Source: Zingiber officinale (taxonomy: Eukaryota > Streptophyta > Magnoliopsida > Zingiberales > Zingiberaceae). Taken from it: a stretch of DNA of 64,000 nt. A program made the position numbers and the translations under genes. The stretch covers positions 80,925,859 to 80,989,858 of the forward strand of contig NC_055999.1 of assembly GCF_018446385.1 (NCBI RefSeq), in the 5' to 3' direction. Shown here one piece after another: positions 41,101 through 56,100 of the stretch. Below the pieces are notes generated by a model. That model searched no databases. It was not told the origin of the DNA and saw only the letters and a list, made by a program, of their open reading frames with translations. The number at the start of each line of letters is the position of its first letter. The stretch's first letter is position 1.

Positions 41101-44100
41101 AAGAAGGATTTCATATGCCTGGAGAGGGTCAATGACAAGATCGTTAATATCCTCAATGTCCTCGAGCTGCATACTGGAGTATTCAGCACTGTCGAGTAAA
41201 AAAGAATTGTGGATCTGGTCTATGAGCTGCAAGAGAAAGGGAAGAATCATGAGTTGGGAGGTGAGTACAACATAAAAAGATTAGCTTTAAGCAGTGTTTA
41301 TTTATTTATTGTCAATCCTAAGCTAATGATTCAAGAACCCTAATGGAAATTGGGCACCTTTTTAGAAATAATGTAAAAAAGATCAATAGATAAGAGAACT
41401 GAGAAGCAATCATCATCATCAAATCATATTGTTATTTTGTTAATTTTTGTCCAAATACCTACCGAACACAAATATTGTGCTGACTTAACAAATATATGGT
41501 TGATACATGGTTTGTAGTTTCACTTCATAAATGTTGAAGACCCTCTTGGATGACTAACAGCTTTTCTGTGCTCAAGTATATCCATCTGTGCTTTCTGTTT
41601 GTTCGCTTGAACTAATAGTATGAACATTGATCCAGAAAAAATTATAGTCATGTTTGTCTTTCCATTTATTAGGAGGCCCTGATTGGCAGCATATATCCTG
41701 AGCAGAAATTGAGCTAGCACCTACCTACCGTCTAGCAGCCAAGTTGTCTTTGTATGCATTGCTTGTTCCTTTTAAGTTCTGGATCAGAAGGTGCATCAAA
41801 GATTGTCTTCCATCTTGCATTTGATTAATGATGCCTTTAATTCTGTTTTCTTCTTTTTGATGATTTAACATTGAAAGATTATATTGAATATGCTGTTTTT
41901 TGCAGGATGAATACTTTCAAGTAAACAAAATGTCAACAAAACATAATGGATATTTTGTAAACAATGGAAAATTAGAGCAAATGTAAGCTTCTGTCACATA
42001 ATTCGTTTTCCCTTGGTATTTGTTTGCTTTATTTGCCATATTTGAAACAACTGTTTTGTTGTATGTTCTCTAAATATATCTTTTATTTAAAGTCATCTCA
42101 GGTGTGACTGCTGTTGTCTAGAATTTCAATCAAGTATTATAGTTTTTGGCCATTATGTTATCTGCAGCAATGAAATCCGAAATTGCAACTTTAAGCAACA
42201 TTCTTTTGTGGTTATATATATAAACTTATTTATTCTTAACTGATGCAATAACAAAACAAACCCTCAAATTACATTGAAAATTGAGACAAAATTGATGAAG
42301 CACTGGAAAGTATCTCACACTGAGTACAAAAAATGTCACAATAATCCTAAACTGAAATATTAACATGGATATGTATAGAATGTTGGATACAATCCTAAAC
42401 TGAAATATCAATGCAGGACTGAACTTGTTACACCATAATTCTATTAATACTAATACTTCTTAATAGTTATACTTAAGCATTTGAATATAATTTAGAATCT
42501 ACAACTAGTTAGCTTTTCATGAATTTCCTTGGTATGGTTGACTGTATAATATTGGCAGCTGCTTTGAACTATTCTAGTATGTCTTTAAAATGGAAATGTT
42601 TTCAAATCTGTGAACGTTGGTGTTGCAAACTCTTTTCTAATTTGTAAGCCTCTTGTCATTTTTTTATGCTTGTCTTGAGACAATTTTTAATATTATTGCA
42701 TTATCTTTTTTAAGGGAGGCTGCTAATAGTGACGTTAATCCAACATGTGGTGATTTTTTTAGATAAGATATTATGGTCTGTCTGACTTATTTGCTCTTTC
42801 CTTGGGTGTTACCTGTGTTAGCCATTTATCTCAAGAAACACAGAAAATGGTAGAATATATTCCTAAAATGGTCTCTTCTATCTGGAATTTTCTTGAAACT
42901 TGATTTATGAAGTGACAATATTATTCATTGGCTTTGTTGCCTATAGTGAAATTCAATGAATGTTTTAAGTTGTGCTCAATTTATCTCAATGAATGTCTTG
43001 GCAGATAAGCTGAGTCAAGCATCAAGAAATCAACTAGTTTTGGTGTCACATAATGTTGGGTAAGTAAGACTTATAATATCAGTTTTAATTTATTGTTTCA
43101 AGAAATATGCATGCAATAATTATGTGATTTGTGTATAGTTATCATTGGATTCTCACAGTCATTGATCCATATAAGGAGACAGTTTATTTGTTGGATTCGC
43201 GACCTCCTCCCTCGCCGCCGGCCGCAACCCTCGGTCTATCTCTTTCCCCCTACGTCGCCCAGGTCACCTCCTCATTCCTTGTATACGATTTGTTTCCATT
43301 GAGTTTTGAGCTTATCTCGGGCTTTAAATCACAGACATCGTGAGGTAGGTTCGATTCAATGTGCTTCTTTATGCTAATCCAAAGGCTTAGGGAAAATCTA
43401 ATTGTGTGAGCAATTGTATTGGCCGGAAGGATAATCAAATAGTGATATTTTTTCTACAAATCTTGATTCGCAAGAACCTTGTCATTTTGTGACTACAAAT
43501 GTTGTAACTTTGTGAGCTCAAGTTCATCAAATTTGTTATTGTTCTATTCTATGCAATCAAAATGGTCCTTATTTATCAATCATGTTTTAATCACTTTCTA
43601 CATGCCAGGTAATGTGTGTTCTAATGTTCAAGCTTCAGTGAGATGATTTCCCAGTTTTTATCTAATCTCAAATTCTAGCAAAGTATCAACTAATATATGC
43701 AGAACCATGGTGCTTTTGCAGGTTTTTAGGATAATGAGGGACATTGGTTGGATCCCCATTAAAGCAAGCAGAGAGCAAGCATATATCCACCTCAATAATA
43801 GAATACCTAATCATTTAAAGTTTGACCTGAATTGTCTTCTTGTAACTCATGGAAGACTTTTGTCACAGGTGTTCTGTTAGAAGAGGTAATTAGAACACGG
43901 GAGATGGGAGCATGCGGTAATCAGAACACGCTTGTCCTTATCCTAATTTTCTAGAATAATCCTTCTTTATACTTTACAGCTAATGTATTAATCCTTAAGG
44001 AATTTAATGTTGTTTTTCTTCTGCTGAAACAGGAATAAGATGCTCTGATGCTATCTAATTTTGCACTTGAGAACCAATTACACACAGCTAGGTAAGAGTT

Positions 44101-47100
44101 AAGTCATGCTCTGTATTAGGTATGAAAACTCTTAGACAAGTGCATATTTTGTTGACCAGCTGCTTTATGCATCAGAATATGTTATTTTTTTCCTTTTGTG
44201 CATGTAGTTATAACATATTTTTATCTTTAATTTGGTCATTTACTTTTCTCATTAAAGTTTGTTGTATGGATTAAAGCTTGAGGATATAGAAGTTTTGTCC
44301 AACTTAAACATAACGTCATAGATTTTGCCAACACATTAAAATGAGTCCAACTAAAGTACAGAGAGCTATTGAGGAAGAGCGATACAGCGATGCAACTTTC
44401 ATTCGTGATCATGTTGGGGCAGGACTGGTCAGTTTATTGGAATTAATTTGTTGCCAATTCTTACATCATCTTCATTAAGCTATGCTTGTCCCAATTTTTT
44501 TGTTTCAGCTACATGAAGCTATTCACTCCATCGAGCTTTATTCATTTTGCTATATGCAAGGCTATAACAGTGGCTACTGATTGAAAAAGAATTAGCAAGT
44601 GAGAAAAAAGAGTTCAATGAAATCTTACAAGTTGAAGATTGTGATGGGACTTGTTCATTAGTTGGCTATTGTTCATTAGTTATAAATGGAACTTATTTGT
44701 TTATTTGTATTGAGATAAATTTTATTTAAACATGAAACATGTTTCTTCTTTTGTGATTGTAATTCTTGTATAAGTAACATTTTGAATGATATTGATGTGA
44801 GAAATATTCTTTCTTTTGTGATTATGATTCTTTATTATATATTTATATTGAAATATAATATATTGGTATTAAAAGATAATAATTTAAAAGACAACGGTTT
44901 AAAATAGTTATTGTTGCCTATCACCCTCAAAGACAACGGTTAAAAACCGTTGTCGTAGCCCCAAAAATGATTGTAACGGGCAATGCTATTAAAAAAAATA
45001 CTCTAAACAACAACGATTTTAAACCGTTGTCTTTTCATTCAAAGACAACGGTTTAAAACCGTTGTCGTAGCCCCCCACTTTTAACAGCACTGCCAATTAC
45101 AACGGTTTTAAAGGCTTAAGACAATGATTTTTAACCGTTGTCTTTTAATGTTTTTGTTGTAGTGTTACTAGGCATGTCTATTGGTATTCGCTGAGTTGTT
45201 GAACTCATCCCCGTGGACACTATCTTTTTCAGGTACCAGGTTGGTTATGATGTCGCTTGGAGTATCCTGTTTGCTGGTCCCCATGTCACCTCAGAAGATC
45301 TATCGGTTTCATTTATGTTTTGTTTATTTTATGTGTCAGTGTGTTTAGTTTGTGCTCCGGTTTTGTTTCTGGAGTTTTGAAGTTGTTATGTGGTATTTTG
45401 TATTATTGTTGGTTGTGTAAGCCTAGCCGGCTAGCAGTTTTGTGTTTGCTTTGTATTTGGTTTCTGTTATTTTTCATTGTGTTTTGGTTTTGGTACAGCC
45501 GAGTGGGCTGCTTTACATATAACTGTGTAGTTGTGTTTTTATTGTATCAGCCGAGTATGTTGTATTATAAATTACGTGGTTGTGTGTATATTCCAGCCGC
45601 CTGTGGCTGATGTATATTATATCTGTAGAAATGCTTCAGATTGTCACCCGTACAGGGGAGGTGCTGCCGAAATTTCTTCGGACAGAGACTCCCCCGGGGC
45701 GTGACATTACCATAGTTGCTAAGTCATCAATCAGGATGAGGATTGGAGAGGCTTAGACCGATGATCAGTGCTTACAGTTCATTGGCAGCCAGATAGCTTT
45801 CAGGCAACAGACAGAGTTCACCCGAGATAATGAGGATATTATTTATTTTCGAGGTAGATTCTGCGTACCTCAATCTCACCCAGTTATGGAAGTGTTACTT
45901 CAGGAGGCTCATCGCTCTCGATTCGCTATCCACCCTGGCGGAACCCACATGTATCGAGATTTGAGGCGTTCCTATTGGTGGAACGGCATGAAGAAAGAAA
46001 TCACGGAGTTTGTAGCTAGATGTCTAGTCTGTCAGCAAGTGAAGGCTGAGCACCAGAGACCTGTTGGTTTACTTTAGAGGATTTCTATTCCGGATTGGAA
46101 ATGGGAGCACATCACCATGGATTTTGTGGTGGGATTGCCTAAGACACGACGATGCCATGACGCTATTTGGGTGATTGTTGACCGATTAACCAAATCTGTG
46201 CATTTCTTAGCGATCCAAAAAATTGATTCGCTGGATCGATTGACAGAGCTATATTGTCGAGAGATCATCAGGTTGCATGGTGTTCCCTTGAGCATTATAT
46301 CGGATAGAAACCCAAGGCCACGTCCCGGTTCTGGCAGAGTATGTAGTAGGCTTGAGCACACAGCTTCGTTTCAGTATAACATTCCATCCGCAAATAGATG
46401 GGCAGTCAGAGCGAACCATCCAAACATTAGAGGACTTGCTGAGGTCTTGCGTTATGGATTTCGGAGGCAGCTGGGAGGACCACTTGCCATTAGTAGAGTT
46501 CGCCTACAACAACAGTTATCATTCGGCTATCCAGATGGCACCATTTGAAGCATTATATGATATACCTTGTCGGACACCCACCCTCTAGGAGGAGGTTGGG
46601 GAGGCTCAGCTGCTAGGACCTTAGAGAGCTCAGCATGAGACATAGTTGGTTTGTACTATCAGACGGAAGATGTTAGAGGCGCAGGACCGTCAGAAGAGTT
46701 ATGCTGATTGGAGACGAAGACCCCTGGAGTTCTCTACTGGCGACCATGTATTTTTGAGAGTCTTACCTACAAAAGGGGTGAAGAGATTTGGCCTCCCAGG
46801 TAAACTAGCTCCATGATACATTGGGCCTTTTCAGATCTTGGAGAAGATTGGAGCGGTAGCTTACCGTCTGGCGCTACCACCATCTCTGGCAGACATTCAC
46901 AATGTATTCCATGTGTCTATGCTGAGGAGATATGTATCTGACCCAGCACATGTTCTATCAGATATATCAGTTCCCATTTAACCTTACGTTACCTACGAGG
47001 AGGTTCCGGTACAGATTCTGGACCACGGAGAGCCTCAGTTGCGGAACAAGACTATTCAGCTGGTTAAAGTCAGATGACAGTATCATTCTGACAAGGATGC

Positions 47101-50100
47101 TACCTGGGAGCTCAAGGATATGATCCGAGCTTGATACCCCCATTTTTTTACTTGAGGTATGTGGGTTAGAGTTCCATTCAGCATTTATTTGGTTGTCTAT
47201 TGCTAGTACTTACTGATGGTAAATAACGAAAATTTGAGGACCAAATTTTTTATCAGTGGGGGAGAATGTAAAATACGATACCCAAATAATAATAATTAAA
47301 TAATAAGGTTATTTGAGAAAATATTCTTATTGGAATTTTTAGAAATTTTTAGAAATTTTCTGGGATTTAATTGGAACTCGTATGACGTATGTTAGGGGGA
47401 TAAATTATTGAGCTTGGGAAAAGTTTGTTTAGAAATATCCAAAAATTAGGAGTTAGATTGAAAAATTAATCTAAGGTTTAATTAAAAATACCTAAGTTTA
47501 TTTCTTTATTTTTATTTTATTTCTTATTTTCTTCTCCTCTTCTCCTGATTTCCCCTTTTGCTCCCGACGCTGACCCTTTCCCCTTCCACGAGCTCTTCGC
47601 CTCTCCTCTTGCTGCGCCAACCTCCTCTTCGTCTTCCCCAACAGGCGCCGCCCTCCCGCTGCTCGTTTCCTCGTCTTCCTCGCGAACAAAACATGTCGGC
47701 CAAGGGAGATCGTGCACTTCTCTCTCGATTCTTTCCTCTTCCCCCATCTCCGCCGCACTCTTTTTTCCCCCTCGCGCCACCACCCGAACCGCAAATCAGC
47801 GCCAGCCGATCGCCGACCACCTTTCCTCATCGTCGATGCAGCCGGCCACCACGCGCAGACACCATCAGCTGTTGTGGGCAGACGTCGGGGCATAGGCGTC
47901 ACCATTTACCTCTGTGAGTTGAATCCTAGATTCCAACGTGACGTCGACTCCGATCGCGCCGTTGTGCGACCCACTGTTAGCATAGCCTTTCCTCTACCCT
48001 AGCTCCGACAGCTTGATTCCGTCCTATTCATCGCTGTGCCCTAGCTCTCCCGATCTCTTCCTTTGCACTGATCTAGATCAGGGAATCCTTGTGCTGGCTG
48101 GAATACTTGTAGGTATTGGCGATATGAACAGAACCTAGAGATCAGTGGAAGGTAGGGTTCTTGTTTAACGTTTGTGGATTGAGGTTTGAGTTGATGCCTT
48201 GATGTGGATGTGTTATTTTTGCTTTAGGGCTTTTGAATTGCTGTGGCTATCTTGCTTTAGCTGAGGATTTGGAAGAAGGAGGTTGTTAAGGTTAGTTTTT
48301 ATGTCAAGCATTGATCCGATCAATAAATGCATTGGAATTGGTTTAATTTGATTGTGAATGCTTGTGGATATCCAAACCAATGTAGTGGTTGTTGTTTATG
48401 GAGGAATTGATAAATGAGTATGATGGACCCAATTTGGGTTAGTTAATTTGGTTGGATTATTTAGGACAATCCAAATTGAGGTTCCTAATGAAATTAGGAT
48501 TTAATTTTGCTAGTTGCATTTAGACTTTACTAAAATTATATGTATGTTGTTACAGGATTTTGATTCAAGACGAGCATCTCGACGTCAGATCTATCTGATA
48601 CGATCTTCATTTTTGAGGCGGGTACCTTTGACTTATCTTTTTAATATTGTCATTCTGATATGCTTAGTGAGTTATAACTAGTAGTAATAGTTATGCTGAT
48701 ATGTGTTTGGTATGTCACTACTTGATACCCGTAGTATATCTATTTTGTTATCTATTGTGCATTTATATGTATGTCCTTTTTGATTCTTGCCATGTGTACT
48801 TATGTAGTGACATATAATGCGTTACCGGATACATGTCTAGCTACTAGATATACTTGGCTTGTGTACCCAGTTTTATTACATGACATGTGTACCTAGATTT
48901 ATCATCTGGCATGTGTACCTAGATCATTGTTATGGACTTGGTTTTCTTTTTGGTACACATTATGAGGAGGTTAGTATTTTCAGGATTTACATGCTTAGTG
49001 TCATGCACCATTTTGCATTATTGCAGGCTATGCGATTATCGGCTCCATTGTTGTTGAGCACATCGTAGTTATATGACCTGCACACACACAACTACTCATG
49101 GGTTAGTGATATTTCAAGCAGGGTGTGTGTGTAGTCTGCTCTATCAGGGCTCCGTTGGTCTACTCATGGATAGTGGTGACTGCAGAGTGGTAGCGGGCAG
49201 AGACTCCTCCTCTTGACTATGACACAGGGAGATGAGAGCTTTGACTCCCCCACTCTGTTTGGGGTAGGAGGATAGGTGTACTCTGACAGCATCCTGTCCA
49301 CTTGGTCACTCAGGAGTAATGATGATAGAGTGTATAGTTGTCATAGCCCTACCCACTCGATCTCACCATCGCATGTGAGGTGGCTGACTGTGTCAGGGAT
49401 GACTAGGATATTTGTATCATATGCATGGATTGCATTTATTGCTTGTGATTGCTACATTTTGGATGCTGCATTTTGGTGGTTGCATAGGATTGACATGCAT
49501 ACAGAAGACATGAGGTATTTGGTCTGACGACCTTATATCCGGATAGGAGGTCCTGGTGAGTACAACTTCTCCACTTGTTTAGTTTTTCGCATTTCCTCCA
49601 TGATTATTACCGATAGCTATATCTTATTATGCATATCAGTTCGATACCCGCTGAGTTCTTGAACTCACCCCGTTGCTTATTTCCTGTTTCAAGTTGAAGC
49701 TGTCAGGAGATTCCAATCGCTAGTCCCCACTCTGGGTTGTGACGGCTTTCTATTTTTAGTTTTTGTTTTCTGGTTATGTATATACATACTAGTGATGCGT
49801 GTGTCTTGCACTCGTGGATTTATATCGTGATTCGGGTATGATGCCCATGTTTTTCCACTGCGGTAGTTTTTACGTTGTGGGTTGTGTTTTCCTCGTTGTA
49901 GTGGAGTAGGTTTTTATTAAACTGCATGGTTGTGATTGTCAGCCGACCGGAACTGCGTGGATTATTTATTTAATTATTGTATATGTTCCGGCCGTGTTGG
50001 TCGAGGATTGAGAGGCCCTGAGGGCTTATAAACAAGTTTCAGATTGTCACCCATACAGGGGAGATGATGCCGAAATTTCACAGGCAGAGACTTTCCCGGG

Positions 50101-53100
50101 GCGTGACAACCTGAATATTCTACCGTTGCACCATAGCCCTGGGAGCAAATGTATTATACATTATGGCCATTATTTCGTAATTAATTACTATAATAATATT
50201 AAAATAAATGTATTTTTATATGTAAATGGGTGATACGCGAAAATGTATAATTATAAGAATTTTTCTTTGTCAAGAACTTCAAGTTGTACCCTTGTCACTT
50301 CTACCATAAACCCTTAATCTTTTCAGGCATGGCCAAGAAAAGATAGTTATTATGAATCACTTAAAGCTCATTTAATTAGCAGATGTATTGAATAGACTTA
50401 AGGTGATTGGGAGTGCTTTTAAACCATTGAAGCTTTTTTTGGCAATAAGACAGTGAGCATAATTTTGACAACGCCACACTGATTCCTAAACTAACTCCAT
50501 TTCAACACAAGAGTTTCTAAATAGCTGAGATCAGATCAGAGATGCAAACAACATTTTATGCTAATGCATTGTAACAATCAACAAACAACAATCACCAGAT
50601 ATGTAAAGACTTACAGATTCAGTTCTTAAACCATTTGAACAAACAAAAATGTCTAAACTTTAGTAATATGAACTCAGCTTTCAATAGAAAGCAGCTCAGA
50701 ACTCGATAGGAGGGAGACTCATACACAATAACAATCACCATAATAATCATAGAGTAAAAAAAACAGTAATAATGTTTTCCCTGATTTTTTCGTATTAAAG
50801 TAATAAAACTCCGTGATAGAGGGAATTAAGAAACATATATCATAGCGATGTACCAGAAATCCATCTTATGATCATAGCCACACATTCTTGTGATTTATAC
50901 TCTAGAGCTGTGTGCCCAACACTCTAAATGAAAATAAATAGAACAATTAATTTGGCATGAACATAACCTAACAAATTATTCAAATAGTTCTCGAATAAGA
51001 AAATATCATATATGTTTTCAGCTTATCTTCACAGTTGCAAATGTCAAATTATTAGAATATGTCTCGATATACCTATTGGGATTTAATAAATAGTAATTAG
51101 AATAATCTCAAAACAATTGACTTTCTTGTAAATACCTGAAAAAAAACGTACCCAGTAACTTGGCCACCAACATACCAAGATCCCCAGTCTTCCACAATAG
51201 AATAATTCAAGGACTTTATCCATTGTTCTGTCCCCGAGAAAGGAACCACTAGATCATGATCACCACTAGGAATGAAGAAGATTTACAAATGATGAAATTA
51301 ATTTCTGATAAAGGAACGAATGATGTTCGTATTAACTTAATCACCTGTAAACCAAAGCACGGTAGCCTCTTTGTAAAAGACCAAGATGATACTATTACTC
51401 TTGGGTTCCTTTGTGTACGGTAAGTAAATATGTACACCTTACCCATTCTTTAATTGTCCCCTTCAACAATATTTACATCACTCAGGAGGCTTTTAACTTC
51501 AAGCTCCATTCATTTGTGTTCCAGTTCTTTATATTGCATGGTCTTTAAATGATTGAAACAACAAGAAAAGCATACCTTTCTGACGTTGAGTGCCTTCGTC
51601 ACAATGTTTCTGTTAGCCCAATACTAAGACAGAGTATAAACATAACACTGTGATTAACAAACACGATCAATTTACCTGGCACAATAAAACTAGAAATTCA
51701 TCCATCAAATGGAGTTGAGTCCTTACTCGACAACTCAGATCGGAAAATGGTGGAGGGTGAAGAATGTCTTGGTTCTCCTTCAAAATTCATTTACTAGAAG
51801 TTGTGCTTGTAACACTATATAGGTGGTTCAATTGAGGCTCAGCACAATACTCTTTTAAAATGTGTGGCTCATTAATTTTTTATAAGAATGACGGTTCATG
51901 AAGCATCAGTATACCAAATATGACTTTTCACAACATGCAAATATGCCATCCGCAGTGTGCATTGCACACTGCACCATTGCAAGCTGTTAAAAGTCATAAA
52001 ACATCAACAGTGCGCGCCGCACACTGCAGTTAAGAGCATTTGCAGCGCGCACCACACGCTGCAGTTATGAGCATTCTCAACGTGCGCCGTACGCTGCAGT
52101 TATGAGTAATCAACAACATTTGCAGTGCGCACCGTACGCTGTAGTTACAAGCTTTCACAGCGCGTGTCGCGCGTTGCAGTTAAGAGCAATCAATAGCATT
52201 TGTAACACGAAGTTAAGGACATTAGCAGCACGTACTGCACGCTGCGATTAAGAGCATTCGCAGCACCAACCACACACTATGATTAAGAGTATAAACAACT
52301 GGCGTAGCGCGCTGCAGTTACAATCATTCAAATACCACATACAGACACCACACAAATTACAATACCACGTACAATTATAATACCACACACAAATTATAAT
52401 ATCACATACACATACACACAATTATAAAATCAAAGCTCAAACAATTATAATATTACATTCAACCATAAACATCACACTTAAGTAAAACAATCCAAACTAG
52501 TAACAAAAATTCACTTAGTAACATAATTTCTTTCCTACAAAAGCGTTTATGACTTTAAAATAAATAGAATTTATATTAGTCATACACAACTATAAATTTA
52601 GATAATCAAGTGACTATACTTCCTATTGCATCCTTGAGAAAAAGTATTTCATCATTTGGTCTAATTAGGTCCACCTTCTCTATAAAAACTTTATCAATCC
52701 AAACTTTTCAACATGATCCACCAAGAAGAACGTGATGCACTTTTACTTTTGGATTTGTCGATGCAATTCGACCTTTTACCACAACTCAATCAATGCACGA
52801 AGTAGCTTACATTTAGCATTATCCTTGATATCTCCGTGACTCACATCCTTCATTTTTGATTGTATAATAATACAAAATTATTAATTCTACCATGTCTATT
52901 TTTATAACAAATATGTAATTTAAAAAACACAAATTGTTAGAGGTTGGTTAACATTATCAACATTACTACTTTTTCCCAAGATTATCACCGCCAACATCAT
53001 TACCAATACTGCTACCGATGCCACCGCTAGCATGCAACCTAATTTTACAAACAAATTGTGTCAATTAATATCACCATAAGATAATTTTACTAACAAGAAC

Positions 53101-56100
53101 ACAAAAACTCAAAGTATTTAAGACAAATGATGACAAACTTGTTGGTGCGGTTAGCACTAACGATTTAACCCAGGTTTTGATGAATGACAAATCAGGTTAA
53201 GTTAGTCTGTTGTTGTCTAACACTCTGATCGAGTGTGCAGGAGAAGTCCAGACAGGTCGACGGGCTGACCGGATGTCTGACACGAAGCCCAGCTAGGTCG
53301 ACGGGCTGACCGGACGCTTGGCGAGAAGTCCAGCTAGGTCGACGGGCTGACCGGATAGCTGGCGAGAAGTCCAGACGGGTCGAAGGGCTGACCGGACGTC
53401 TGGCAGGTAAGTGAGGTAAGTCACTAGAGGGGAGTGACTGGGAGGACGCGTTCCCGGGAAGGGAACATTAGGCGTCGATCCGGCTTAGATCCATTTTGGA
53501 TATCTAAGTCGAGATCGTGACTAGATTCCGGTCTCGGAAAGACGGAATCTAAGTCATACTATTTGTGCTAATTCATACTATTATAAAATGTGCTAACAAT
53601 CTGTTTTGCAGGATATATATTGCCTCGGACTAACTTTGTTTTGCAGGAAAAGGGAGTTTTCTGGAACAAGGTGGTTCGGGCTCCCGGAGGGGATCCGGGC
53701 TCCCGGAGGTCTGGGCGCCCGGAGGGGATCCGGGCATAGTTTGTAAAATCGCGATCCGGATCGTAGGATCGTACGATCCGGAAACCCAAAATCGATCCAG
53801 GATCGTTCAGAATCGTTTTTGCAGTAGGATCGCAGCAGGATCGATAGGATCGGAGCAGAATCGGAGCAGGATCGGAGCAGAATCGGAGTAGGATCGGTGG
53901 AAGCTTTGAGAGGTCATAACTTTTGACTCGGATTGAACCACGGGGCCTATAATATATCAAATTAAAGCTCGTTCAGAGATCTTTAATAAATTTCAAAGTT
54001 TATCCTTAACCATTATCTTTTTTTCATCTTATTAGAGTTTTAAATTATTTAAATATATGTTTAATTATTTTTGAGTTAGTTTTTTATCAATAATATTCTG
54101 TCATTTATTTTTCTCAAAATAATAAGTTTTTGGATGTCTATTGTCTAGTATTGTGTGGCATCAACCAGTCTTTAGAAGATTATTTCCGACATTCATATTT
54201 GAATCATAGGATTCAATAGCTTCTGTTATATACGTTAGATGCTTTGCTGACATTTAAATTGAATTATCTTATAAATCAAGGAAATATTTTTGACATTGTA
54301 TGTGTTATTATTATTGTGTTAATAGATATTTTATATTCTTTCATTTTATGATATGAAAATATAAATATTATTACTATGCGAGAATGATAGTTGAATTACA
54401 AGTTAATTTAAATTTATACATGTAGTAATGTAATTTGATGTGTTGAGTGTAAATAATTGCATATATATACAAAATTAGTTATTTATTTATATGTAAATGA
54501 GTTTTTTAGGTATTTTTTAAAATTATTAATCATGTATGATAAAATTTTAAGGGTTTTTGGTAGGATCGTACGATTCTACGATCCGATCCTGACCGATCCG
54601 ATCCTGACCCTAAATCGATCCTGCGTAGGATCGCGATTCTACAAACTATGGATCCGGGCGCCCGGAGGTCTGGGCGTCCGGAAGCAATTTATATCCAGGC
54701 CAAGTTGTCGCCACGTGGAGCATCTCGGTTTAAGCAGCTACGTCACATTCCAGGCGCCCGGAAGGAATCCAGGCGCCCGGAGCAACATATAAAAGAAGCC
54801 CCAGGCAGGAGCTTCAGAATCAACTTTTCACATCTGAGAACTCTGAGATTACTCGCTCTGCTGCTCTGCGACGCTCACAAAGCTCCGACGACACGATCCC
54901 GCTCTTTTAAATTCCTTGTCTGTCGGTACAGCTTTGTTTTTCTTTTCATTAGCATCTTTTTGTACTTAAATTGTAATTATCCGAATTGCTAGTGAATTGT
55001 CCAACGAAAGTACTCAAGGAGTACGGGCCTTCGAGTAGGAGTCGTCACATGCTCCGAACGAAGTAAAAAACCCTGTGTCTACTTTACTTTTCCGCTGCGC
55101 TTATACTCGATATTTTCGAATCGATATTCACCCCCCCTCTATCGAATCTAACGGTCCTACAAGTGGTATCAGAGCAGGTACGCCTTTCGTTTTTTCCCTC
55201 CAAAACTATTTTTAAAAATTACATCACCATCTTTTCACCATTGCTTAGTATTGACAAGATATTACATTTTCAAAAATTTGAAATAATATTTTTTTTATTA
55301 ATATTTTAATAATATTTTATTAGTTTTTTCGAAAATAGTGAAATATTATTTTTTTCGGCACTGCTAATCCAAGACCAAGTCTTGAGATCTTTTGTTTGTT
55401 TCTCTGTGTGCAAGAAATTATGACTCTTCTAGAAGGACGGAACCTCTACGAACCACCACCGTACGATCATGAAGACTTCAACTACTGGAAGCAATTAATG
55501 GAATGCTTCTTAGGAAGCGTAGACATCGATTATATGCTAATTTTGAGGAAACCTTCTCAAAACTCGGAACTGAACAAAAAGGTAAGTAACATTATTTGTA
55601 ATGTTTTACCTAACAATATTTTATGCAGATTAGAAAAGTACAAGAATGCATATGAGTTGTGGACCCAGTTGATCAAGCTTCAGGAGACGCCGATGGAGCT
55701 AGAAGATCAAGTTAAAGTCAAATATGGACTCGAGTCAAATCCAACGGAGAAGCCTACTGAATTAGGGGTTGCGCTCAAGGTTAGTAATATTTACCAAAAT
55801 ACCCCTGCTAAGAGTAGTTTAAATAATCAGCATGGTGATAAGTATGAAATTAGACCAAGTATGGTGCATGATAATCTAGATTTAAATGATTTAAATTCAA
55901 AATCACAAAGTAATCTAGACTCTGATCAAGTCAATCAAGACTCTGATCAATTTGGCATCAACATTGTCTGGGTCAAACAGAACAATGACCAAATCAATTC
56001 AAATAATTTAATTAATTCAGAAAATTTGAAATTAGGTGAGCATTTAGACATAAATAAGTCAAACATTAAAATAAATTTGAATTTAAATACTAAGAATGAG

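Larger units (their letters stand above)
22373..50108 (+). mobile_element. Ty3-gypsy retrotransposon G1 (Tekay/Del-like) with nested insertions
   Basis: 27,736 bp overall, with TSD ACCTG at 22368-22372 and 50109-50113. The 5' LTR is 22373-26174 and the 3' LTR 47267-50108. PBS at 26183, PPT at 47255-47266. Internal order gag, protease, RT, RNase H, integrase and C-terminal region identifies Ty3-gypsy; the LTR length and the YVSDPAHVL and RNKTI C-terminal wording suggest a Tekay/Del-type chromovirus. It is interrupted by a TRIM, a hAT-like insert and the element G2. Many stops, plus visible divergence between its LTRs, show it is old and inactive. Confidence 0.9.
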